DNA of 64,000 nucleotides, taken from assembly GCF_964019385.1 (NCBI RefSeq), contig NC_088655.1, forward strand, positions 9,859,630 through 9,923,629, written 5' to 3'. Shown in pieces: positions 1 to 18,500 of the stretch. The notes beneath the pieces are model-generated. The model did not search any database, had not been told where the DNA came from, and worked only from the letters and a program-made list of their open reading frames with translations. Position 1 is the first letter of the stretch. Each line of letters opens with the position of its first letter. The DNA is from Sycon ciliatum (taxonomy: Eukaryota; Porifera; Calcarea; Leucosolenida; Sycettidae). A program made the position numbers and the translations under genes.

Positions 1-8043
<8,043 letters not shown>

Positions 8044-9968
8044 TCCCAAATCACTGGCATTAAAGAATTGGGAAATCAAAGGAGCCCAAGGAAGTTCTCC
8101 AAAGCTTCTCCTCGCATCCAACAGCGCCTGGCGGTTGCAGAACAACCTACAGTGAAGACCACCAGGGTATCAAACAGCCATCAAAACGCTGCACAACTGC
8201 GTTCGAGTAGGATTTGGGAACAATGGCCTCGCGCAAGCGCAAAAAAACGGACTAAGTCCGCCAACAACAGCTACATCCACCAAGAGTTTCGGGTATCATC
8301 GGCTCAACGAAGAAATTCCCTTACCTCTATATCGGCAGAAGTTGAGCAAGGATAAAGGGATGCAATTACTGGTAGAAGTACAAGGAACAAACTGAAAAGA
8401 CGACCTTCGAGCTTCATCAAAAAATAGGAGCCCGTGGATAAGCGGCACCAAATCGGTTCGGCAAGAGAAGCAGAGCTCAAGCATGCAACAGCCTACGCAT
8501 CAGACATTTTGTAAATCGCGCAACACTGAAGTACCTAGGCGTTTCATCTATAAGTCTAGTCTAATACGAATTTACCGTAAACTTTAGAAGGTGTCCCTCT
8601 AGTTTTCTTCATTATTGACCAGTTTACTGTGAGTTCTCATTTTCACTTTTCGCGGGAAATGCAAAAATGGAGAACATGTCGCATCACGATCACGCGCATG
8701 CGATTCGTAAATCATTGGAGCAAAAAAAATCATACCCGGTATGATCGGTATTTTGACTATGAAGTCGGTGCATAGTGATTCAAGCATTTTTCAATCTTGT
8801 ACCTGTCATTGTTGTAGCATGAAACATAGCCTATCATAGGCCATCAAATCGTCAGACATACGATTGGCTTGCTCCCACGGAAAGTTACTGGGAGATATTA
8901 TGTATAATATTGTTCTTACGAGACCTGCCTCGTTGGGAAACCTGCGTCAGATCAAACAGCTGGAACATGGCTCCACAAAACCTCTGGTGAAAAAGTAGTT
9001 TTGAATTTGAGAATTATGTGGATGGCTGGAGGTAAGGATCTACACATACAATCAAGAGTATAAGGGGGCTTATACTCTTGATACGATTGTATAACGTTGG
9101 TCCATTATAAATGGCATTATCGTTTGGTTGGGATCCACTTCTCACGATGATGATCCTTGGTCGGATCCATGCCATGGCATGGGATCATTGATTTCAATGA
9201 TTTGTTTAGGGATTGAAAGGGATGACGTCAGAAGTCAGTCGAAATTGAGTTTGGTATTAATTTTGCTCACAAACTACAGGCAAGAGTTCACAGGCCCAGT
9301 CCAGTAACTACACGTATCGCGTATGCCGGCAGATGCGTTGCGCTGCTGCTGTGAAGGAACCGACCAAACAACTGTTACGTGTACCGTGTACGTGTCCATA
9401 CAAACACTGGATGCAAGTGGCTCCAAAAAATCTTGCGTTGTCATGACCAGGGACTCCGGGCTGGTTTTCAAGCCCTATTGTATCTGAGCTGAGCACCCCT
9501 CCTCATACCTGTCCTGGGGGGGGGGGGGGGGGGGGGGGGGAGAGGGATCGCGATAACTCCAATTTCTGAAATTTTGGGTGCTCAATATTTTCGGGATGAG
9601 GGCAAAAGGCCAGGTTCGGTGACCAGAAATTTTAGGTACAGAGAAGCAGCTCCCTATTGCCAGTATTGGATTATGTGTGCTGGTGTTTGTTCGGTTTACT
9701 GAAAGTTTAGGTATGAAACCGATGCACCGAAAATACCGAAAATTTGTGAAATTACAGTATATTTGTCCGTGATTTTGACAGCTATTAAATCTCCATACTA
9801 GCAAGAGTACATAACCAAGAGTGTGCAAATCGACGATCCCGCAGCCCAGGGCAGAATGGCCGTGTACTCTTCGTAGTAAAGTTAGCTCACATGCCGGCCG
9901 CATTACCACGGGCTATGCCGCGACTGTGAGTGTTGAGAAACACAACCATCTTTAAGGACGTTTCGCTT
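8044..9968. other. Region upstream of PRRC2, no gene seen
   Basis: About 1.9 kb of non-coding sequence that should contain the PRRC2 promoter and 5' UTR; I cannot place a start site. Visible structure: an A/T-rich hairpin at 9047-9087 (ATCAAGAGTATAAG / CTTATACTCTTGAT around GGGG), a palindromic GGATCCATGCCATGGCATGG at 9164-9183, a G25 run at 9516-9541, and a small CAAGAGTA-family repeat at 9798-9876. Confidence 0.5.
9798..9876. mobile_element. CAAGAGTA-family MITE, small copy
   Basis: Begins GCAAGAGTACATAACCAAG, continues AGTGTGCAAATCG and ends GTGTACTCTT, matching the ends of the larger relatives at 47302-47573 and 54235-54560. Confidence 0.5.
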
Positions 9969-10805
9969 GTGTGGGGCCACCACGATGCCTGCTACTGCCA
10001 TTCGAAAATTCGAAAAGAGGCTAAAGCCAATGAGTTCTTCAAGACTGATGTGTCGTCAAATTCCATCAACACAGTTTCTACAGTGTAGACTAGACTTTCT
10101 CCATCACTTGCGTTCGTGTAATCATGATAGCCGGCGAGACGTCACGGGCCGTGAAAGTAATGAAGGATTCCGATTGTCCGGGGCTACTTCAAATCATCGC
10201 AGATACGCAGCCCAGAGTCCCGTGCAGCAGGCCATGAAAGTAATCCAACATGGCAGACACGGGGAGGGAGTGTCTTTGTGGATACAAATTTGCTCATCGG
10301 AGCGTCAGGCTTCGATATAACAGTGTATTGCCTATGACGTCATAAATATCCAACCGGAACTTCACAGCATGAAAAATAAAATCACGCAATCACATCACTA
10401 CCGTTGCCTTTTCACAGGTTCATCGGCAACAAGATTTAAATACGGTATTAGATCAGAACCAGGGATACTGCAGAGGCAGAAAATTTCGTCGGTCAATAAT
10501 TTCGTCAAACTCCAAAGAAAGGGAGTTCGTCCGGTTGAAAATTTCGTCCATGGATCATAAGAGTGTATAGAAAAGCTGGGCAAATCGACAATAGTCCAGC
10601 ATTTAATTTAGTCCAAACGTCCCTTGGACGAAAAAGACGAAAATAAATTCCAGACGAATATTTCTGCTTATACAGTAACACCCATAGGGCCATACGGTTC
10701 AAATGATCGCAGGACCGGGGCTCTGCCAACCGTGGATGGTTGTAGTCAGGAGCACTGTTTCCGAACACGGTGCGTCGTCCGCCTTGTAACATGCCGTCAA
10801 CCAAA
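9969..10805 (+). repeat. Dispersed repeat, copy 1, with a 208-bp MITE inside
   Basis: Matches 44404-45118 in inverted orientation over its whole length apart from insertions. On its minus strand short protein-like stretches are preserved in both copies (SCDHLNRM, PGSDLIPYLNL), so it may derive from a coding sequence, but I do not recognise it. A MITE at 10468-10675 interrupts it. Confidence 0.75.
10468..10675. mobile_element. 208-bp TA-flanked MITE nested in dispersed repeat
   Basis: Ends CTGCAGAGGCAGAAAATT and the imperfect inverse of CTGTATAAGCAGAAATAT, flanked by TA. The inverted paralogue near 44510 reads straight through as CCAGGGATAACACCC, the expected empty site. Confidence 0.8.
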
Positions 10806-11142
10806 CAATTTTTAAATACCAATGACCCGGTCCAACGGAAACAACGTACTGTGCACAGTAGCAGCATTGACAGGTGGAAATTTCAATATCTAAGAAAATA
10901 TTCTCGGGGCGAGCATCAGAAGCTCTCCCAATTTGCGGATGAGGTGTGTGGCCGAAAAGCAAAGCGGATTGCCGTACCGCTAAACTCAAAACCCACGGTC
11001 TGGACTGCAAACTGCTGAGTGAGTCTGGTATCTGATAAACCGTCTTCTCTGTACCAGGTATGGCACGTCGAATGGCTGACTCTGTGTCCACAGGGTTTCA
11101 GGCTACCGGTGCCAGGGCTGGGAATGCGGCTGTGTTCGAAAA

Positions 11143-11600
11143 TCCTGCGCAAGCTGGAGATGTCGTCCTCTGCCTCTGACGCCATCAAGTCTGAAGTCAT
11201 GCGGGCCCAATCCTGCGCAAGCTGGAAATGCCGTCCTCTGCCGCTGGGGACATCATGTCTGAGATCATGTGGGCCACGCACAAACTGACTGCACAATACA
11301 GGACGTTCAGGTCAGACACATTTGCACATGCTCCTCCGCACAGCCGGCTTGCAAGCCTGGTATCTGATCGCATCCATGATGTAACGATGATGTCATTCGG
11401 ATACATATGCACCTGCTCTTGGGGAGTCCTGGCTCCATGCAGCATGCATGTAAGCTTGGTATCTGATCACATCCATGATGTAATGATGATGTCATCCGGA
11501 TACGTATGCACGCACGTGCTCCATGCAGCATCATCATGCATGTAGGCGTCTGGTATCTGGTCACATCCATGATGTAATAATGATGTCATGCTGTACGGTA
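11143..11600. repeat. Two short tandem arrays in the 3' flank of the SURF1-like gene
   Basis: A 68-bp unit is repeated twice (11143-11274, starting ATCCTGCGCAAGCTGGA). Then a unit of about 95 bp occurs three times (11350-11600), each with a variant of GGTATCTGATCACATCCATG and GATGTAATGATGATGTCAT. The array ends 5 bp from the stop codon at 11605, so in the mRNA it is 3' UTR or immediate downstream sequence. Confidence 0.75.
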
Positions 11601-11604
11601 CAGT

Positions 11605-11866
11605 CTAGCCCTTCAGCTGCTGTCGACTGGAGGCTTTCCTCTTGGGTTTGCTCAGCGCCGTTTCAGCTTTCAACTGCAGGTACTGCCGGTAGAACGTGCC
11701 GGCATTCTTGAAGCCACGCCTGACGTACAGCGCAAGTGCGACGGCAGTGAAGGCAGCCATGAGTTGCGGTCTGATCGAGGTGGAGAGAGAGAGAAAGACA
11801 GGGACACGGACACATGTGTGTACATAGGCATGACAAGTTGTACAATCATACACACATACATGCACA

Positions 11867-11912
<46 letters not shown>

Positions 11913-11945
11913 TCACACACATTCACACACACTCACTCACACAAT

Positions 11946-11978
<33 letters not shown>

Positions 11979-11986
11979 TCACACAA

Positions 11987-12028
<42 letters not shown>

Positions 12029-15000
12029 TCACACACACTATCAGTCCCAGTAGGGAATACCATGATGCAAATTTACAAATTCCGTGACACATCGTGTCAA
12101 AACTACAGTACATTGAAACCTAGTCTAAACTGACCCCGCTCAAGGAACTACAACAAGTCATTGCAAAGGTCTTGTGACTGGAAAAACATCCCTTCATACA
12201 GGACCAGCACAAGGCGCCCTATCTTCCCTTTTCTTTATCAAGTTTCACACCGTTAGGCCACACCAAGTTATTTCTATGTTTCGCGTCACCCGCCCGCGTA
12301 CCTTTTCGAATCCTTGACAAGAAGAAAAAAAAGAACCTATACGAGCGAATCGATGGCTGTTCTGGTGAACATTCTCTAGCCAGTATGGCAGATCAGAGGT
12401 TATCAGCTTCTCGATAATCTTGCATTCCAGGCGATGGTACGTAGAAGGTGCGAGAGATGAACATTTCTATTTTTCCAAGCCGTGCGGTAGGCCTAGGGCC
12501 TGCTCACCAAGCGAGCAGAGATTCCAGGTGTCAAGGACTTCGAGATTTTCCACGATTGTGATGGAGCGGGATCCCACTCGACTCATGTCAAAATGCAGAA
12601 GGAGCCATCCATGAAATCTCTGTATGCAGTATCGGTCCAGCCCAGTCTGCTAGCTGTCCTGTGACGACTCGTCGTTTTGGATAGAAATGACAGTTTAGTA
12701 GTGGTATTCTGTGTGCAACATGGCTCAGTACACATAGAATGGAGTTTTGTTTTTTCTTCTGTTTTTGTTTTTTTCCGCCCGCCCGCGTGCCTTTTCCAGA
12801 AAATATCCATCGCGAAACATAGAATTAACTTGGTGTGGCCCTATACACCGCTACCCAAAAACGGTCTCTCGGCGACAAATTCTTCCAAAAATAATTAATC
12901 ATAACTCGTAACATTTTGTCCGTCTCCTTTTTTACCATAAAGATAATTTGAGGTGGCTGGGGCGGTACAACTTTTTAGGGGTAATTTTGACTACATTTTG
13001 ACTGCATTTTTGAGGGTATCGGCAAGGTGGAAATGAAATTCGAAAATGTTTTTCGGTGAATTTCTGGAGAAGAGCCTTCTCTAGCCTCCTATAGTTTTAT
13101 TTTTACTTTTGGACAAAATTTGAAAACGTTAAATCATTAAAGGTCCGTGCTATTTTTCCATAAAACCATTTTCAAATTTCATCTCCGCCTTGCCGATAAA
13201 CTTAAAATGCAGTCAAAATTTCCCCGAGAAAGTTGTACCGCCCCAGCCACCTTAATTAAATAAAATTAAAAAAGAGAGGACCATAAGTTTACAAGTTATC
13301 CGTTTTGTCCAATGCTAACGATTATAAGCAGGATACTGTTGAGGCAAAATGTGCAACAATTGGCACAAAACTGACTGATCTGATACTGACCTTCAACAAC
13401 CTGACCTCCATCCGAGTTAATTAATTATAATATATAATTTTCGGGCCAAGCCCATCTTCAGGAAGAGAAACAGTTTTTGAGTAGACAGCGGTGTATATTA
13501 AACTGTGTGAAGCATGAACTGTGGCTACAGTGGAGTCTGCACACCCTTAGGCCACGCCGTTTTTTTCTATGTTTCGCGTCACCTTTATTCGATGAAATCA
13601 ATGAGGGAGGGCGAAAAAAATAAAAAAGCCATCCAAAAAAACAGTGTACGTGCATTGCATTTGTGTACAGTGAAGCGACGCAGCACTGTTGATGTACATG
13701 TACATTGACATAATAGTACATAATGAGTGTATTATCCCCTCTGCCATGCTTGTGGTCCAAACACAGACGGCATGATGATTGTGTGACTTGCGGCCCAGCT
13801 TATTGCATGCACATGTGAGCTGAGTTACATTTTCCGGTTTTCTGGGTTTGCATTAAATTTGTATTGCATTTTCAAAAAAAAATTGTTCCGTTTTTTTTTA
13901 AAACTCCGGCTGTGAAATACATGCGCGCAGGGGACGCGAAACATAGAAAAAAACGGTGTGGCCTTAGGAAAGTGTTATCTTTAATTCTTTATCAAGGCGC
14001 CTTTATCTCCGCCTCTATCTGCTGTGCTGAAATTGCTGTGCCCGTCCATATCACTTCTCTCCTATAAAACTGCAAAGGCCACGTGACTGGAGATAACATC
14101 ACTGCATACATGTACAGGCAAAAGTACAGAACTCCCGAGAGTGTGCAACTTCACTAGTGAGTTTCTGCTACACGCAACTATAGTTACCAAAAAGGCTCCG
14201 TGTCAACTGCCGTGAAGTTTGACACGGATTTTACGTACGTTGTGCCGGTCCTGCTGTGCGTAGGATGCTCGTAACATCTAGCATGCTCGAACTCCCCGCC
14301 ACATATGTATTCTGTCCGCTCAGTTTTCACACGGAGACAAGTTGTGAAGCGCGCTTCACACGGAAAACGGTATGAAAAAATCCGTGTGAAACTTGATCCC
14401 GTACCGCGGCGAGGTTTCCATACGTACTTTGGTACATTTTACTGTGTGGCAGAACCTCGCTATTATCTGTGGTAGATTTGGTGTCACGTGTTTGTTTCGT
14501 CTTGGTCGCTGTGGACACGCGTCATTGGTTGGTGGTGTTGTGCGCATGCGCGAAACTGTGTGAGCTAGTCTTTGGTCTGTCGTCTTGTCAAGATGTAGTC
14601 GTTTTCCGTGTTCTTGTTTATTCGTCAATAAAAAGAGAGTAAAAAGGCAGTCCAGTGGTGGCGGTTGAGCTGATGCAGTGATGGAGAAGTAATGTTGTAG
14701 TGCTGCCCCGGCAGGACTTCTTCAAGTCGACATCACTTTTTTTTTTAAATGATTCAATGCTGGGTGCACATGTACATGTACACGTATGATGAGACGCATC
14801 CTGGACCTGTGGTGGACGAATCCTCGTTTGATCCAGCGACGAGCTCATTCTCCTGAAGCTGCATCATCTAGTGGCTGGTTGGTGTACACTGGGTGAACCC
14901 ACATTGGGAATTTCAGGTAGTGCTGGAGCATCCAGCTCAAGTACCAGCCCCCCCCCCCCCCCCCCCCCTCCCAACACACACACACACACACTGGCACACT

Positions 15001-15486
15001 CTTGAGTATGCCACTACAGTACAAACTGTGCTACCACAGTTGCGCTCACGGAAATCCCACCAAAACTACAAAGCTGGCGCCCTGGAGCAGTTCCGATTAC
15101 ATAACTGTATTTTGTACATGTGTACGTCCAGCCGCATTCGTACCACTTCAAGGGCGTCAAGGGCCGTGCAAGCCGAGGGCGCTAAATATGCGCTCTGGGT
15201 TGGATTTCACTGAGCGCAATTGTCTTATCGTAGAGTGTTGCTTACAGAAGTGAAGTGTACATGATGTTGATGGTTCCTTCCGGTTCGATGCAGTCCTGAA
15301 TGGTGCGCGGCTGGTCATAACCAAACATGTTCTTGATCTTGCGCCACGATAGATAGCTGGTCGTTACAAGGGCGCCAGCACGTGGATGGTCGTAATCCAG
15401 AAACGGACCTGAAAAAGCAGGACGAAAGCAAAGAGAGAATGAGAAAACACTTCAAAACAGACAAACGGACAGATACAAAGAGGCAG

Positions 15487-15573
<87 letters not shown>

Positions 15574-18500
15574 CTCCGTATCACATGACAGACCCGGACA
15601 CACGTCATAGGCCTTGTACACATTCGATGTAGTGCTGATGGCATGGCACGAAAGAGCCTCTCTGGGGGCATGTTGTAAAACACTGTACAATCCGTACGAC
15701 AGTTGACGCACCAACCGCTGCAATGCTTACCGCTGATCGGCACAAAGCGAAACATTTTACCCGCCTTTTCAAATCGAAAACACCACTGTACACATTGTGG
15801 TTCCATTTATCCACACGCGTCTGTTTTACGGATACAGCATGCTTTGTGTGTCTGCCTGCCAACACTCGTATCTCTAATATGCGGGGACCTCCCAAGTTAC
15901 GTGCATCTCGGTCTGCCGGGTACCCTGCGGGCGAGTTTTAGTGGTAATATTACTACTCTTGTGCCCGATGCTTGGCCCTTCTTCGTTGAGTATCTGATTC
16001 AGAGTTTCGGATGTTTTGAAGTTATGGGCAGTGCCTGGTCCTGGACCGCCCGGATAAGAGAGATACGAGTGTGCAGGGGCGTCGGAAGGTATTTCAGTGT
16101 GGTACGGTCAGCCATCTGAAGTACAGTTTACTCGTGGGGGAGGGGTGGAGATTTAGAGCCCAAATCAGTGCATTTTATCGAATCACTGGGTACTTGGGGC
16201 AACTAGAGGTACGGTCAATACCGTAGTGACGTGTCCGACGCCCCTGGTGTATAAGGATTACTGTGTTGGTGCATTTGTACAACGTCACAACTCATGACCG
16301 TTTGCTAGTAGCTGCAGGGAGACTCAGCACCACATAAACATGTACTGTACTTTCCGGAGTGTAAGCCGCACTGGAGTGTAAGCCGCACTGGAGTGTAAGC
16401 CTCCGCACTGGAGTGTAAGCCTCCGCACTGGAGTGTAAGCCGCCGCACTGGAGTGTAAGCCGCCGCACTGGAGTGTAAGCCGCACTGGAGTGTAAGCCGC
16501 ACTGGAGTGTAAGCCGCCGCACTGGAGTGTAAGCCTCCGCACTGGAGTGTAAGCCGCCGCACTGGAGTGTAAGCCGCACTGGAGTGTAAGCCGCACTGGA
16601 GTGTAAGCCGCACTGGAGTGTAAGCCGCCGCAATGGAGTGTAAGCCGCCGCACTGGAGTGTAAGCCGCCGCACTGGAGTGTAAGCCGCCGCACTGGAGTG
16701 TAAGCCGCCGCACTGGAGTGTAAGCCGCCGCACTGGAGTGTAAGCCGCCGCACTGGAGTATAAGCCGCCGCACTGGAGTATAAGCCGCCGCACTGGAGTA
16801 TAAGCCGCCGCACTGGAGTATAAGCCGCCGCACTGGAGTATAAGCCGCCGCACTGGAGTATAAGCCGCCGCACTGGAGTATAAGCCGCCGCACTGGAGTA
16901 TAAGCCGCCGCACTGGAGTATAAGCCGCACTGGAGTATAAGCCGCACTGGAGTATAAGCCGCACCTAGATTTTCTTGTCACGAAATACAGACATCAAACC
17001 TATAATAGAGAGGTTCTGCAAAACGAAAATGCGAACGAAGTTTCGCGAAAGTGTGTGCGAATTTTCGCACGAACTTTGCGTTCTGCACATTTTCGTAGTT
17101 CGCATGGGCCAAGTGCACGTACGCCATGACCCGATCTCACGAAATTTCCTACGAAAGTTCATTTCACGTTCCGTGCAAGTTTCGCGTCCAAAGTTGCGAA
17201 AGTTCGTGCAAAGTTTCGCACTTCATGACGTAGAGTGAAAGTTTGTACGCATTTTCGTTTTGCAGAACCTCTCTAATATCACCGTTCATTTGACCATCGC
17301 AGTATAGGCGCACTGACTTTTTTTAAGTGTGAATTAAGTGCTTAGAGTGCGGCTTTTACTCCGGAAAATACAGCAGTGTGACACAGGGGTGTCGCACCAG
17401 CAGAACGGTGACGGATCTCTCACCGCGAATGATCTCCATGACGAACGGCTCGGTCTTGCACTCCGCTGCCAGGTCAGTGACGGTGTGCTCCCGGCCATCC
17501 CAGCACTGCAGCTTGTCGCTTTTCATCGCCATACGCATGCCCAGCATAGTGAAGCCTTTCTCCTGTTGCTTCTCCACCTGGTGCACAATAAACAAATGCC
17601 GTATTTTCGGACATTAGCGCCGGTCTTTCAATACCGCCTTTCTGAGATAAGCGCCACATCATTTGCATGGATTTGTTCAAATTAGGTGAAATTCTAGGGC
17701 TCGCAAGCTACTACAATCCATTCAGAAAAAATGATATCCTAGTTTTTGGCCATAATTGGGTCAAATTTTAAGTTTTTTCACAATTTTGTTCTGCAATCCC
17801 GCATGTAACGCTCTTTAATTATGTTTCTGAAGTCCATTTCTCCGAAAAGCAAGCCATAACAAGAATAGGATTTCGGCCAGGTTTTGTCTTGTAAGCACTG
17901 AATTGGGAAAGGCCATGGAAATCCAATCCGTTTCACTCCACTTGCATCACTGCATTGTCCAGTTCTAACCCCAGCTGAGGTACCTTTTTCGGACCCTTTT
18001 TCTAACCTCAAATTTCGCGGCACTGCACTGTGTACGATAAAACCACTAAAAATCGCCAAATACGGGAGCTTGACAGAGCCAGCGCTCATCTTTTTTTATG
18101 AATGGACTGTAAGCGCCGTAGCCAGTATTGGCGAAAATACGGAAAATAATAATGATGACCAACGGCATATGTAAAGGAACTATAGACACAGGTATGTGAG
18201 ACATGTACATACGCATGTGCACGTGTACCACCACGGGATAGAGATGCTCACGACACGTGTGTGCGCAAACACATGCCACGCGCACACACATGCCACACGC
18301 ACACACACACACAGACACACACGCGCGTGCGCGCGCGCGGGGGCAAGCACACGCCATGTATACTATACGCCCGTCGCAAGAGAAGCCCGCAAACCTGCAA
18401 ACGCATTGGATGAGCACCCACAGATCTTCTCTTTATAGCAACGATAGCCTGATCTAATTCTGCACATGCGCTCTTATGCACGTCACTACGCGTTATACAG

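Larger units (their letters stand above)
11771..15245 (-). other. SURF1-like intron 5 contents
   Basis: Holds a (CA)n block (11862-12032), two MITEs of the GGCCACRC/TTA family (12256-12840, 13550-13963), an inverted-repeat element (12949-13254), C runs near 14950 and the 15037-15222 MITE, whose end lies 24 bp from the exon 5 donor. I see no exon. Confidence 0.65.
16345..17373. mobile_element. MITE carrying a 600-bp minisatellite and a nested MITE
   Basis: Outer ends CTGTACTTTCCGGAGTGTAA and the inverse of CTGTATTTTCCGGAGTAAAA bracket a tandem array (16363-16963) and a 266-bp GAGAGGTTC MITE (17008-17273). It lies wholly inside intron 4 (15409-17423) of the SURF1-like gene. No transposase frame. 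Confidence 0.7.

Noticed and set aside
16363..16963. Regular short repeats that could suggest a CRISPR array
   Set aside because: Units are directly tandem with no unique spacers, in an intron of a eukaryotic gene.
16292..16981. Three overlapping minus-strand frames of about 207-229 codons with a TPVRRL/LQCGGL-type repeat
   Set aside because: Pure translation of the 20-bp minisatellite; open in all three frames because the unit contains no stop on that strand.
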